Source of the DNA: Oscillospiraceae bacterium
Lineage (GTDB): Bacteria > Bacillota > Clostridia > Oscillospirales > Acutalibacteraceae
Length of the DNA stretch: 64,000 nt
NCBI GenBank assembly: GCA_009784445.1
Contig: WRBQ01000001.1
Location: 1 to 64,000 of the forward strand
Direction of reading: 5' to 3'
Part shown: in pieces, positions 1-9,025 of the stretch
How the letters are laid out: each line of letters starts with the position of its first letter
Numbering within the stretch: position 1 is the stretch's first letter
Notes under the pieces: model-generated
Told to the model about the DNA's origin: nothing
What the model saw: the letters and a program-made list of their open reading frames with translations, nothing else
Databases searched by the model: none
Program-made: the position numbers and the translations under genes

Positions 1-3000
1 AGCCTAGCCATCACCGACCACGGCAACCTATATGGCGCAATTGATTTCTACAAGGCCGCCAAAGTGCGGGACATCAAGCCCATTTTGGGCTGCGAGTGCT
101 ATCTGGCTGCACGCACCCGGCACGACAAACAGCATGAATACGACAGCAAACGCTATCACCTGGTGTTGCTGTGCGAAAACGAAACCGGCTGGCAGAATCT
201 CATCAAGCTGGTCAGCGCAAGCTGGGTAGAGGGCTTCTACACCCGCCCGCGCATTGACCGCGACTTGCTCGCGCAGCACAGCGAGGGACTCATTGCATTG
301 TCGGGCTGCATGTTTGGCGAAATTCCACAGGCCTTGCTCAATGGCGATGCCGCCGAAGCAAAACGCCTAGCCCTGTGGTATAATGATGTGATGGGCGCGG
401 GCAATTTTTTCATCGAGCTGCAAGACCACGGCCTGCCCGAGCAACAACGTCTGTTGCCGCAGCTGGCTCGCCTTGCCGGTGAATGCGACATTCCCATGGT
501 CACCACGAATGATGTGCACTATGTTCACGCCGAAGATCACCGCATGCAAGAAGTGTTGCTGTGCATTCAAACGAACCAAGTGGTGGGTGAGGGCGGCAAC
601 TTTGAGTTTGAGTCCAAAGAGTTTTATCTCAAGAGCGAAGCGCAAATGCGCGACTTGCTTGGGCAATACGAAGGCGCAATCGAAAACACCGCAAAGATTG
701 CGGAACGCTGCAATGTGGAAATCCAGTTTGGGCACACGCGGCTGCCGCATTTCAGCACACCGAATGGCGAAGACCACTTGGACTATTTGCGGCAGTTGTG
801 TCAAACCGGTTTGCTTGCGCATTATGGCCACACAAAATATCAAGAACGCCTTGACTTTGAACTGAGCACCATCCACCGCATGGGCTTTGTAGACTACTTC
901 CTCATTGTGCACGATTTTGTGGCCTACGCGAAATCCAAAGGCATTGCCGTGGGGCCGGGTCGCGGTTCGGGTGCAGGGAGCTTAGCGGCCTATTGCTTGG
1001 GCATAACTGGCGTTGACCCGATGCAGTATGGCTTGATGTTCGAGCGTTTTCTCAATCCCGAGCGTGTGTCGATGCCCGACTTCGACATTGACTTTTGCTA
1101 CGAACGCCGAAGTGAGGTCATCGACTACGTGGTGCGTAAATATGGCAGTGAACACGTGGCACAGATTGTGACCTTCAATACCATGGCCGCGCGGGCTGCG
1201 ATTCGCGATGTTGGCCGTGCGCTGGGCTTAGCCTATGCCACCGTGGACGCCATCGCCAAGATGATTCCCGGCGAGCACCGCAGCAGTATTGACCGTGCGA
1301 TGAAAAACAGCAAGCCCCTGCGCGACGCCTATGCAGACGATGAAACCGTGACTGAGCTTGTTGACATGGCGCGCAAGATTGAGGGCATGCCGCGCCACGC
1401 GGGCACGCACGCCGCTGGCGTGGTCATCACCCATCAGTCGGTAGACACTTACGTGCCGCTTGCTCGCAACGATGAGGCCATCGTCACACAGTTCACCATG
1501 GGTACGCTTGAAGAACTTGGTCTGCTCAAGATGGACTTCCTTGGCCTGCGATCGTTGACGGTAATCAAGGATGCCGCACGCATGGCCGGCGATATTGACA
1601 TCGACACCATCCTCAAAGACGACCAAACAGTCTTTGAGCTGTTCCGCAAAGGCGAAACCACGGGCATCTTCCAGTTTGAGGCGGGCTGGGTGCGCAATGT
1701 GCTCATCGACATTGCCCCGCAAAGCATTGAGGACTTGTCCACCGTCACTTCGCTGTGCCGCCCGGGCCCCATGGAGTTCATTCCCACCTGCGTGGCTAAC
1801 CGCCGCGACCCACGCAAAATCAGCTACGCCGCGCCGCAGCTGGCTCCCATTTTGCAAGACACCTATGGCGTGATGATCTATCAAGAGCAGGTGATGCAGG
1901 TGTTCCGCGAGCTGGCGGGCTATTCACTCGGCCGCGCAGATATCATCCGCCGTGCCATGAGCAAAAAGCAACACAAAGTGCTCGAACAAGAGCGCACTGG
2001 GTTTGTGCAGGCCTGCCACACGCTGCATGGCATACCCACCCAAGCTGCCAACAAAATCTTTGACGACATGACCTCATTTGCAAGTTATGCATTTGCTAAG
2101 CCGCATGCAGTGGCCTATTCGCACATCGCCTACCAAATGGCTTGGCTGAAGACTTACTATCCCGCGGCGTTTTGGGCAGCACAGCTCAGCAGCGTGCTCG
2201 ACCATGCCGGCAAGGTGGCGGAATATGCCGTTGAGTGCGGCAAAGCGGGCTTTGCGCTGCTGCCCCCGCATGTGAACCACGCGCAGCTCAAGTTCACCAC
2301 CGAGCCAGACGGCGTGCGTTTTGGCATGCTGGCCATCAAAAACTTGGGTGCGGGTTTCATCCGCAAAATCATCGCCGAGCGCGAGCGCAACGGACACTTC
2401 AGCACGTTTTTTCAGTTCGTCAAGCGCATGCAAGGGCGCGACTTCAACAAGCGCGCAGTGGAATCCCTCATCAAAGCCGGTGCGCTTGATGACCTAGGTG
2501 CCAACCGCCGCGAAATGCTCATGGCCTTGCCACTGTTTGCCACAGAGGTGGATAGCGAAGCCCGCAACAATATTGACGGGCAACTAGGTCTGCTGGATAT
2601 GCTGGGTGACCAAGCCAAGCAACAAGCTGAACCCCGCCCCGCCGAGCAAGAGGAATTCTCCCACGCTGATCTTCTTGCCAATGAGAAAGAAACTCTGGGG
2701 TTTTATCTTAGCGGTCACCCGCTGAGCAAACTGGCCGACACCGCAAAACGCTTGGGCTGCGCCAAAACTCTCGACTTGCTTGACCCTGCCAACGAAAACG
2801 GCCAAGGTCCGCACCACGACAACGAAGAGGTTTCGCTGCTGTGCAGCATTGTGCAGGTTAAGCAAAAAATCACCAAAAGCGGCGGCAACATGGCCTTTGT
2901 GCAGCTGGAGGATATGTTTGGACAAATGGAATCGCTCGTCTTCCCCAAAATCCTGGATCGTTACGCGAACCTGTGCCAAACCGGGCGCACGGTGCTGGTG

Positions 3001-3381
3001 AGCGGCCGTTTGAGCCTGCAAGAAAACAAAGAGGCCAAGCTCATCGTCAACACCATGGAAGAGATTGACGAGCCTGTAGGGGTGGCCATTGGCCGTCTGC
3101 GGCTTAATGAAAACCATAACAGAACACAGCGAAGCGACCAAGCTCCACCGCAGGTGGCGTCACAAGTTTATTTACGCCTGCCGCCCAAAACCGACCCCCT
3201 GCATACCCGTGTGCTGCATCTGCTCGATAACCACACAGGCGGCATGCATGTGCCGGTGACGCTAGTGTTCGAGCAAGACGGCAAGAAATACAAGGGAACA
3301 GCCGGTGCACACTGGAATGCAGCTCTTGAGACTGAACTTACCCGCCTGCTGGGCAGCGAAAACATCGTCATTAAAGCATGA
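1..3381 (+). CDS. dnaE: DNA polymerase III alpha subunit DnaE (5'-partial)
   Basis: Replicative DNA polymerase subunit acting in the cytoplasmic replisome. Codons are in frame from base 1, so the start lies upstream; 1,126 residues are visible. The sequence opens inside the PHP domain (ITDHGNLYGAIDFY), continues through the polymerase core with the catalytic aspartate motif PDFDIDF near residue 360, and has a C-terminal OB fold at about residues 943-1016. Directly after the OB fold two dispersed repeats are read in frame (VGVAIGRL, then RTQRSDQAPPQ), after which a normal-looking C-terminus resumes (YLRLPPKTDP). This is the DnaE type, not PolC, because the PHP domain leads straight into the polymerase core. 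No terminator is visible; a hairpin array follows the stop. Confidence 0.97.
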   Translation, partial: SLAITDHGNLYGAIDFYKAAKVRDIKPILGCECYLAARTRHDKQHEYDSKRYHLVLLCENETGWQNLIKLVSASWVEGFYTRPRIDRDLLAQHSEGLIALSGCMFGEIPQALLNGDAAEAKRLALWYNDVMGAGNFFIELQDHGLPEQQRLLPQLARLAGECDIPMVTTNDVHYVHAEDHRMQEVLLCIQTNQVVGEGGNFEFESKEFYLKSEAQMRDLLGQYEGAIENTAKIAERCNVEIQFGHTRLPHFSTPNGEDHLDYLRQLCQTGLLAHYGHTKYQERLDFELSTIHRMGFVDYFLIVHDFVAYAKSKGIAVGPGRGSGAGSLAAYCLGITGVDPMQYGLMFERFLNPERVSMPDFDIDFCYERRSEVIDYVVRKYGSEHVAQIVTFNTMAARAAIRDVGRALGLAYATVDAIAKMIPGEHRSSIDRAMKNSKPLRDAYADDETVTELVDMARKIEGMPRHAGTHAAGVVITHQSVDTYVPLARNDEAIVTQFTMGTLEELGLLKMDFLGLRSLTVIKDAARMAGDIDIDTILKDDQTVFELFRKGETTGIFQFEAGWVRNVLIDIAPQSIEDLSTVTSLCRPGPMEFIPTCVANRRDPRKISYAAPQLAPILQDTYGVMIYQEQVMQVFRELAGYSLGRADIIRRAMSKKQHKVLEQERTGFVQACHTLHGIPTQAANKIFDDMTSFASYAFAKPHAVAYSHIAYQMAWLKTYYPAAFWAAQLSSVLDHAGKVAEYAVECGKAGFALLPPHVNHAQLKFTTEPDGVRFGMLAIKNLGAGFIRKIIAERERNGHFSTFFQFVKRMQGRDFNKRAVESLIKAGALDDLGANRREMLMALPLFATEVDSEARNNIDGQLGLLDMLGDQAKQQAEPRPAEQEEFSHADLLANEKETLGFYLSGHPLSKLADTAKRLGCAKTLDLLDPANENGQGPHHDNEEVSLLCSIVQVKQKITKSGGNMAFVQLEDMFGQMESLVFPKILDRYANLCQTGRTVLVSGRLSLQENKEAKLIVNTMEEIDEPVGVAIGRLRLNENHNRTQRSDQAPPQVASQVYLRLPPKTDPLHTRVLHLLDNHTGGMHVPVTLVFEQDGKKYKGTAGAHWNAALETELTRLLGSENIVIKA
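3076..3099 (+). repeat. REP half-element inside dnaE
   Basis: 24-bp GTAG-footed imperfect palindrome matching the intergenic REP family at about 22 of 24 positions, with the GGCC-ATT-GGCC core intact. It is read in frame within dnaE and encodes VGVAIGRL, the same peptide type (VGAAIGRP) that the intergenic copies would give in this frame. Confidence 0.75.
3118..3162 (+). repeat. Dispersed repeat (AACACAGCGAAGCGA family) inside dnaE
   Basis: The motif AACACAGCGAAGCGA followed by CACCGCAGGTGG recurs at 19221-19264 and 40052-40092, inverted at 38022-38096, and in part at 34887-34910 and 47289-47315. Here it is coding and in frame within the dnaE 3' part. Confidence 0.75.
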
Positions 3382-3391
3382 TGAAGAGCTG

Positions 3392-3499
3392 CGGACGAGC
3401 GAAGCTCGCCCCTACACGAATGCGAGCAAAGCTCGATCAACGCACTGCGTTGCCACGGCCTTTGGCCGAATCCCGGTAGGGGCGACCTTTGGTCGTCCG
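3392..3499. repeat. Array of five triloop hairpins bounded by divergent REP elements
   Basis: Two REP units face outward (3392-3415 on the minus strand, 3476-3499 on the plus strand). Between them lie three smaller perfect hairpins with 5-bp arms and 3-nt loops: CGAGC-AAA-GCTCG (3423-3435), AACGC-ACT-GCGTT (3439-3451) and CGGCC-TTT-GGCCG (3456-3468). The array fills the dnaE-to-ferredoxin gap. Confidence 0.85.
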
Positions 3500-3546
3500 T
3501 GAAGTTTACACACGCCACAAAAAGCAACAGCAAGAAAGGACTCCCC

Positions 3547-4275
3547 ATGATTTACTGCTTCACTTCCACAGGGAACTCGCTGCATTCCGCGCGCAACATT
3601 GCCGAGGCACTGGGCACGCAAGTTGCGCCCATCACCCGTGAACCCGCTACCTGCCACAGCGATGTGGTTGGCTTGGTGTTCCCTGCGTTCTTCTATGGCG
3701 CGCCCACGATTGTGGAAGACTTCGCCCGCGCGCTCACCATCACCAAGCCGGATGCCTATGTGTTCGCCGTGTGTGTCAGCGGTGGTGGTGCCCACGGCGC
3801 GGGCAATGCCCTGCGGCGATTTCTTGCCTTTGACTACATCGCTGAGCTCATGCACGTGAATAACTATATCCCCGGCTACAGCATCAACAACAAGCCCGAT
3901 GTGCACGCTGCGGCCAGTGAGCAACTGGCGCAAATCATCGCCGATTTAAAAGCCCAAAAAATGCAGCGCGGCCGCTATACGCCAATCAATCGCATTGTGC
4001 GTCGGGTGATGCCCGGCCCTGCTAGTGACGCCAAGTTCAAGATATCAGGCTGCACCGGCTGCGGCATTTGCGCCAAAGTGTGCCCAGTGGGCAACATCAA
4101 GATTGATGCGCAGCCACAGTTTGCGCATCGCTGCGAGCATTGCTTGGCCTGCATGCACGCCTGTCCCGTTGCGGCGATCAACTTTGGCAAGTCTGCGGGC
4201 AAGGCGCGTTATATTCACCCGGATGTGCCACTTGCTGAGCTTATTCAATTTTATCAAGGAGAATCAATATGTTAA
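3547..4275 (+). CDS. EFR1-type flavodoxin/2x[4Fe-4S] ferredoxin protein
   Basis: Predicted soluble electron carrier of 242 residues. Residues 1-145 are flavodoxin-like, with the FMN phosphate-loop signature TSTGNS right after the first strand. Residues about 168-206 hold two ferredoxin cluster motifs (CTGCGICAKVCP and CEHCLACMHACP), each CX2CX2CX3CP. This matches the EFR1 family, whose partners are generally unknown. The ATG at 3547 is chosen because AAGAAAGGA sits 6 nt upstream. The last 7 bp overlap the nitroreductase gene, so the two are probably translated together and may exchange electrons (inference). Confidence 0.85.
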   Translation: MIYCFTSTGNSLHSARNIAEALGTQVAPITREPATCHSDVVGLVFPAFFYGAPTIVEDFARALTITKPDAYVFAVCVSGGGAHGAGNALRRFLAFDYIAELMHVNNYIPGYSINNKPDVHAAASEQLAQIIADLKAQKMQRGRYTPINRIVRRVMPGPASDAKFKISGCTGCGICAKVCPVGNIKIDAQPQFAHRCEHCLACMHACPVAAINFGKSAGKARYIHPDVPLAELIQFYQGESIC

Positions 4276-4973
4276 ATCCCACTCTTTACCCCGCCATGTT
4301 CGAGCGAAAATCCATCCGTAAATACAGTGACGTCCCCCTCACACAAGAGCAACTGGAGCAAGTCGAGCGCGAAATCGCCGCCGTCACTTCCCTGCTGCCA
4401 AACGAAAAATTCGCCCTAGAATTCAGCACCTCCAAAGAGGGCTGGCGCATTTATGGCTACTGTGAAAACACCATTCTGGGCAACGTTAACTTAGGCTACA
4501 TCTTGCAACAGCTGGATCTTGCTCTGCACCTGCATGACCTTGGCCGACTGTGGTATGGCTTTGGCCGCAAGCCCGGTGATGTGACCGTGCCCAAGGGTCT
4601 CACCTACGCCATGTGCCTGAAAATCGGCAACGCCGCCGAGCCCCTAACGCGTGAGATCCACGAGTTTGACCGCAAGCAGTCCGTCACGCCAAATGCCGAA
4701 CTGGTTGAGCTGCTCGAGCCCGCACGCCTGGCCCCCAGCGCGATGAACTCCCAGCCCTGGCACTTCACTGCAGATGGAGATGTTATCCACGTGTGGCGGC
4801 AAAAACTTGGCCTAAAAAAGCTCATTCTCGACCGCATGAACCTCATCGACACTGGCATTGCGTTGTGCCATGCCGTGCTTGCTTTTGAGCGCGCGGGCAA
4901 AAACGTTAGCGCCAAAACTTGCGATGGCTTGACGCTTGATGATATGCAATATGTGTGTACATTGACTGTATAG
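4269..4973 (+). CDS. Nitroreductase family protein
   Basis: 234-residue flavin-dependent oxidoreductase-like protein. The N-terminal motif FERKSIRKYSDVPLT and the later LAPSAMNSQPWHF are the FMN-binding signatures of the nitroreductase fold, here in the duplicated TM1586-like single-chain arrangement. AAGGAG lies 7 nt before the ATG, which overlaps the stop of the upstream EFR1 gene by 7 bp. The natural substrate cannot be read from sequence; coupling to a ferredoxin-like gene suggests a redox role. The stop codon TAG is contributed by the foot of the REP element that begins at 4970. Confidence 0.85.
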   Translation: MLNPTLYPAMFERKSIRKYSDVPLTQEQLEQVEREIAAVTSLLPNEKFALEFSTSKEGWRIYGYCENTILGNVNLGYILQQLDLALHLHDLGRLWYGFGRKPGDVTVPKGLTYAMCLKIGNAAEPLTREIHEFDRKQSVTPNAELVELLEPARLAPSAMNSQPWHFTADGDVIHVWRQKLGLKKLILDRMNLIDTGIALCHAVLAFERAGKNVSAKTCDGLTLDDMQYVCTLTV

Positions 4974-5044
4974 GGGCGGCCACTGGCCGTCCGAGGGTTT
5001 TCTCTTACTATAAAGTGTAACGGACGCGCGATGCGCGCCCCTAC
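4970..5044. repeat. BIME (two inverted REP units)
   Basis: Left REP 4970-4993 and right REP 5021-5044 face each other, with the GTAG-type feet outermost (ATAG on the left) and about 27 bp between them. Arms are GGCC/GGCC on the left and GCGC/GCGC on the right. It supplies the nitroreductase stop and ends just before the recD2 ribosome-binding site. Confidence 0.9.
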
Positions 5045-5063
5045 ATCCCCGAAAGGAATCCCG

Positions 5064-7289
5064 TTGGACAATCACGATTACGACCTCCCCCAGCTGCACG
5101 GCCACGCTGAAGCGGTTGTGTTTCGCAATGAAGAAAACGGCTTCACTGTGCTCGATTTCGCCACCGACGATGGCGAATTGGTGAGCGTGGTGGGCGTGCT
5201 GCCGCAGATTTCCCCGGGCGAACCGCTGCGCCTGCAAGGCCGCTGGGAAAGCCACGCCACCTTTGGTAAGCAGTTCAAGGCGCAGCACTGCCAGCGCTCG
5301 TTGCCGGCCACGCAAAATGAGCTGCTCAAGTACCTCAGCAGCGGGGTGATTAAAGGCATGCGGGCGCGCATGGCGCAAAAAATCGTGGAGCACTTCGGCG
5401 AAGACACCCTGCATGTGTTGGAAAACCAGCCGCAACGGCTCACTGCTGTGCGAGGCATCACGCCCGAAAAAGCGGCGCACTTTGGCGAAACCTTCGCCGA
5501 GCAATTTTCGTTGCGCCAAGCCATGGTGGCGCTTGAGCGCTTCGGCATGACCACCGCTGAGTGTTTGCGTGTGCACAAAGCCTTTGGCTCGCGCGCAGCC
5601 GAGATGATACAGCGCAACCCCTATATTTTGTGCGACGGCGAGTTTGCCATTGGCTTTGCCCGCGCCGATGCCATTGCTGGCGGCATGCCGGAGCCTCCCC
5701 TGCCGCACAGTCGCCATGAAGCTGGTGTGCTGCATGTGATGAAGGATCACACGTGGTCTAACGGTCACACCTGCATTGCTGCAGGTGAACTGGCCGCACC
5801 GGCCGCTGCGCTGCTGCGCATCAGCGAAATTGAGGCTCAGGCTGCCATTGACATTTTGGTGCAACAACGTCGCCTCACCCTATGGGAAGAAAAACTCTTC
5901 CTCCCCACCCTATTCAATCTGGAAGAGAACATCGCCAAGCGGATAAAATTTCTGCTGGACTTTCCACCTGCTGCCACCGACTGGGACGGCGACTTCGCCA
6001 TGCTCATCAAGCGCATGGAACACGCCCACGGGCTTGACTACGACGCCTTGCAGCGCGATGCCATGCAAGCCGCGATGGAGAAAGGCCTGCTCATCATCAC
6101 CGGCGGACCGGGCACAGGTAAGACCACCACACTCAAGGGCATTCTCGAGCTGTTCGAGCAAGCCAATCTCAAGGTAGCCCTCGCCGCACCCACCGGCCGT
6201 GCCGCCAAGCGCATGCAAGAACTCACCGACCGTTCGGCTAAGACCATTCATCGTCTACTCGAAGTGGAGTGGGGCGACGACGACAAGCAGCGCTTTGCCC
6301 GCAACGCGCAAAACCCGTTGAGCGCACAGGCCGTGATTATCGACGAAATTTCCATGGTGGACGTGCCGCTGTTTAGTGCGTTATTGGATGCCTTGCCCAT
6401 TGGCAGCCGCCTTGTGCTGGTCGGCGATGCCGACCAGCTTCCGCCAGTTGGCCCCGGCAGCGTGCTGCAAGACCTGATGAAAACCGGTACACTGCCCATC
6501 ATTCGGCTGGATAAGATTTTCCGTCAAGCCATGCAAAGCTTGATCATCACCAACTCCCACGCCATCGTGCGCGGCCAGCTGCCCGAGCTCGCCTGCAAAG
6601 ACCGCGATTTCTTCTTTCTGGACTGCGATAACAGCATCGCCGCTGCCAAGACAATCGCCGGGCTTGTGGGTACACGCCTGCCCAAGGCTTATGCCTTCGA
6701 TCCGCTGCAAGATATTCAGGTGCTGTGTCCCACCCGGCGCGGCGAGTGTGGCACCGGCAGGCTCAACGAGGTGCTGCAGATGGCGCTTAACCCGCCTGCC
6801 AAGAACAAAAAGGAACGCCAAATCGGCGCGCGCACCTTTCGTCAAGGCGACAAAGTCATGCAGGTGAAGAACAACTACGACCTCATCTGGGAAAAAGACG
6901 GGGAAAGCGGCATGGGCGTGTTCAACGGCGACATTGGTTTCATCGAGAAAATTGCCATGATTGAGGGGCACTTCCTCATCCGCTTTGATGATGAGCGCAT
7001 CGTTGAATACCCCTTTGAGCATGCGGCAGAACAACTCGAGCATGCCTTTGCCGTTACCGTGCACAAAGCGCAGGGCAACGAATTCCGCTGCGTGGTCATG
7101 CCCATGCTGGGCGTGCCGCAGCCTTTGGCCTATCGCAATTTGCTCTACACCGGGGTCACACGTGCCAAGCAATTGATCGTGCTGGTGGGCACGCGTGCGC
7201 AAATTGCCGCCATGGTGCAAAACGAGCAAAAAGGGCGGCGGCAGTCCGCGCTGGCGCAGATGTTAGCAAGTGAAAAATATGTGTCGTAA
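5064..7289 (+). CDS. recD2: ATP-dependent DNA helicase RecD2
   Basis: 741-residue SF1B helicase of the RecD2/TraA type found without RecBC; it unwinds DNA 5'-3' and protects replication forks in the bacteria studied. Motifs seen: Walker A GGPGTGKTTT near residue 346, Walker B VIIDEISMVD near 424, VGDADQLPPVG near 452, and C-terminal motifs AVTVHKAQGNEF and LLYTGVTRAK near 662-695. The N-terminus (GHAEAVVFRNEENGFTVL) is family-typical. The start is taken as TTG at 5064 because GAAAGGA lies 7 nt upstream; an earlier in-frame ATG at 5031 falls inside the preceding repeat and would add repeat-coded residues. Confidence 0.93.
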   Translation: MDNHDYDLPQLHGHAEAVVFRNEENGFTVLDFATDDGELVSVVGVLPQISPGEPLRLQGRWESHATFGKQFKAQHCQRSLPATQNELLKYLSSGVIKGMRARMAQKIVEHFGEDTLHVLENQPQRLTAVRGITPEKAAHFGETFAEQFSLRQAMVALERFGMTTAECLRVHKAFGSRAAEMIQRNPYILCDGEFAIGFARADAIAGGMPEPPLPHSRHEAGVLHVMKDHTWSNGHTCIAAGELAAPAAALLRISEIEAQAAIDILVQQRRLTLWEEKLFLPTLFNLEENIAKRIKFLLDFPPAATDWDGDFAMLIKRMEHAHGLDYDALQRDAMQAAMEKGLLIITGGPGTGKTTTLKGILELFEQANLKVALAAPTGRAAKRMQELTDRSAKTIHRLLEVEWGDDDKQRFARNAQNPLSAQAVIIDEISMVDVPLFSALLDALPIGSRLVLVGDADQLPPVGPGSVLQDLMKTGTLPIIRLDKIFRQAMQSLIITNSHAIVRGQLPELACKDRDFFFLDCDNSIAAAKTIAGLVGTRLPKAYAFDPLQDIQVLCPTRRGECGTGRLNEVLQMALNPPAKNKKERQIGARTFRQGDKVMQVKNNYDLIWEKDGESGMGVFNGDIGFIEKIAMIEGHFLIRFDDERIVEYPFEHAAEQLEHAFAVTVHKAQGNEFRCVVMPMLGVPQPLAYRNLLYTGVTRAKQLIVLVGTRAQIAAMVQNEQKGRRQSALAQMLASEKYVS

Positions 7290-7292
7290 GCA

Positions 7293-7321
7293 TTGACAAG
7301 CCTTGAATTATCTGGTATAAT
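7293..7321 (+). promoter_or_regulatory. SigA-type promoter of the CotH gene
   Basis: TTGACA at 7293-7298, a 17-bp spacer and TATAAT at 7316-7321: a perfect vegetative consensus. It gives the CotH gene at 7360 a start independent of recD2. Confidence 0.9.
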
Positions 7322-7359
7322 GGGAGAGGTATTTTATAAAAAGTAGAGGGGGATTATTT

Positions 7360-8685
7360 ATGTTAAGAACAATTTGGGCATGGATTATGTCCGTCGTTAT
7401 CGCTGTTCTATCCTTTTTCGGCATTATCACGCCGCAACCACCCGAACCGCCACCGCACGTATACGGCGGCTTTCCATCGCTGCACATTCAAGCCAACGGT
7501 GTGCCTTTTGTGCATCGTGAGCTGTGGATTGATTCTACGTTCACTTTAACTTGTGATGTGAATGGCGAATTTGAATTTGAAAATGTTTACGGTCGTATCC
7601 GCGGCCGCGGACAAAGCAGTTGGCGTCGTCACGAGGAAAAAAGAGGAATACGTGTTCGTTTCGATCTTCCGCAACACATGCTGGATTCCTACGGCGCTCA
7701 CCGTGAATGGGTGCTGGTTGCCAACCATGGTGACAAAACTCTCATGCGTAACTACACCGCGTATCACTTGGGCCAACTACTGCCGGGCATGGAATGGTCA
7801 CCATTTGCGCGCTTTGTGCACCTGTATGTGAACGATGAGTACATGGGCGTTTATATGCTGGCCGATGAACGCAACCTTGGCCCCGGGCGTTTGGACATCA
7901 CCCCTCACGCGAACCCTGCTATTAGCGAATATTTCTTGGAATGGGATTGGCGGCTGTATCGCGATGGTAATGTAGAAGGTGTGGACTACTTCCGCATCAA
8001 CACCAGCCCAGGCGGATATGTGTTCTGCACGCGCTTTAGTACGCGAAATCGCGACATGTTGTATGAAATTCGTGTGCCCAGCAACACCACACCGGGGCAC
8101 ATGGAGTACGCAAGATACTTCATCGAACGCGTTAGCCGCGCAATTCGCTCGCGTGATTTTGAAAGAATTTCGGCACTCATCGATATTCCTTCTATGATTG
8201 ATTTCTACATTGTTCAAGAGTTGAGCATGAACGTAGACTCCGGTGCTTCCAGCGTGTTCATGCAAATCAGAGGTCAAGGCGAAAACCGCAGGCTCCACAT
8301 GGGTCCAATTTGGGATTTTGACGTAGCTTTTGGCAACACCGATTGGGTAACCAATCAAACTCCCTATGGTTTCTATGCTGAAGGGCGGAGCTACTGGTAT
8401 TCCAACCTCATCCGCACTCCCGAGTTCCGCGCAGCATTGGAAGCACGCTGGAATGAGCTGATTTACGATGCGATTTTTGAAACGCTGGATCATATCCAGC
8501 AGCTGGCGATTGAGTACGAAGAATCCTTTGAGCGCAACTTCTTGCGTCACGAAATTATGGGTGTTTATGTTTGGCCAAACCCGCCCCGCATTGTTGAGAT
8601 TGACACCTTCATGGGTCAAGTAGACGATCTGGTTGATTGGATCACACGTAGAACGAATTACCTCAATGGACGATTCAATTCCTAA
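7360..8685 (+). CDS. CotH kinase family protein, membrane-anchored
   Basis: 441-residue CotH-like protein. CotH proteins are atypical secreted or spore-coat protein kinases. Residues 5-25 form a signal anchor (WAWIMSVVIAVLSFFGII) followed by a Pro-rich stretch. Family motifs include RGRGQSSW near residue 80, WVLVANHGDKTLMRNY near 125 and the metal-binding type motif GPIWDFDVAFGN near 317. AGAGGGGG sits 7 nt before the ATG. It has its own consensus promoter and a hairpin behind it, so it is probably monocistronic. A second, diverged CotH gene is at 59541. Substrate unknown; a role at the cell or spore surface is inferred. Confidence 0.88.
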   Translation: MLRTIWAWIMSVVIAVLSFFGIITPQPPEPPPHVYGGFPSLHIQANGVPFVHRELWIDSTFTLTCDVNGEFEFENVYGRIRGRGQSSWRRHEEKRGIRVRFDLPQHMLDSYGAHREWVLVANHGDKTLMRNYTAYHLGQLLPGMEWSPFARFVHLYVNDEYMGVYMLADERNLGPGRLDITPHANPAISEYFLEWDWRLYRDGNVEGVDYFRINTSPGGYVFCTRFSTRNRDMLYEIRVPSNTTPGHMEYARYFIERVSRAIRSRDFERISALIDIPSMIDFYIVQELSMNVDSGASSVFMQIRGQGENRRLHMGPIWDFDVAFGNTDWVTNQTPYGFYAEGRSYWYSNLIRTPEFRAALEARWNELIYDAIFETLDHIQQLAIEYEESFERNFLRHEIMGVYVWPNPPRIVEIDTFMGQVDDLVDWITRRTNYLNGRFNS

Positions 8686-8704
8686 ACTTTTCCGGTATAC
8701 CATG

Positions 8705-8727
8705 CTCCCCCTCAACACGAGGGGGAG
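8705..8727. other. Hairpin after the CotH gene
   Basis: Perfect 9-bp stem CTCCCCCTC/GAGGGGGAG with a 5-nt loop (AACAC). No T-run follows, so it is a weak candidate for a terminator; it may serve as an RNA 3'-end or processing structure. Confidence 0.55.
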
Positions 8728-8756
8728 TGCGTACGTTACGGACACAAGGAGGCACC

Positions 8757-9023
8757 ATGAAAGGCATTATTACTGTGGTTGGCTGCGACCGCGTGGGCAT
8801 TATCGCGCAGGTGTGTAGTCATTTGGCCGCACAACAGGTCAATATCCTAGACATTTCGCAAACCATTGTGCAAGATTTTTTCAATATGCTCATGATTGTG
8901 CAGTTGCCGCCTGCCGCCGCGTTTGAACAACTCGCAGGCGACTTGGCACAGCTAGGGCAAAGCATGGGCATGGACATCAAGCTGCAACGCGAGGATATTT
9001 TTCAAGCCATGCATCGGGTGTAG
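8757..9023 (+). CDS. ACT domain protein, UPF0237 family
   Basis: 88-residue single ACT domain (MKGIITVVGCDRVGIIAQV...), a small ligand-binding regulatory fold. UPF0237 genes are commonly found next to UPF0210 genes, which suggests a shared but undefined function. AAGGAGG lies only 4 nt before the ATG. The next gene begins 2 bp after the stop. Here two other genes lie between it and UPF0210 (10842), all in one coupled series. Confidence 0.9.
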   Translation: MKGIITVVGCDRVGIIAQVCSHLAAQQVNILDISQTIVQDFFNMLMIVQLPPAAAFEQLAGDLAQLGQSMGMDIKLQREDIFQAMHRV

Positions 9024-9025
9024 CC

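Noticed and set aside
3392-3499. Short CRISPR-like array
   Set aside because: Units differ in arm sequence, are spaced by a few bases only and lack spacers; they are hairpins of REP type. No cas genes are present.
5031-5063. ATG start 33 bp upstream of the chosen recD2 start
   Set aside because: It lies inside a REP unit (coding MRAPT) and has no ribosome-binding site; TTG 5064 has GAAAGGA at proper spacing and fits the family N-terminus.
8705-8727. Rho-independent terminator after the CotH gene
   Set aside because: The stem is strong but no T-run follows, so it is listed as a hairpin only.
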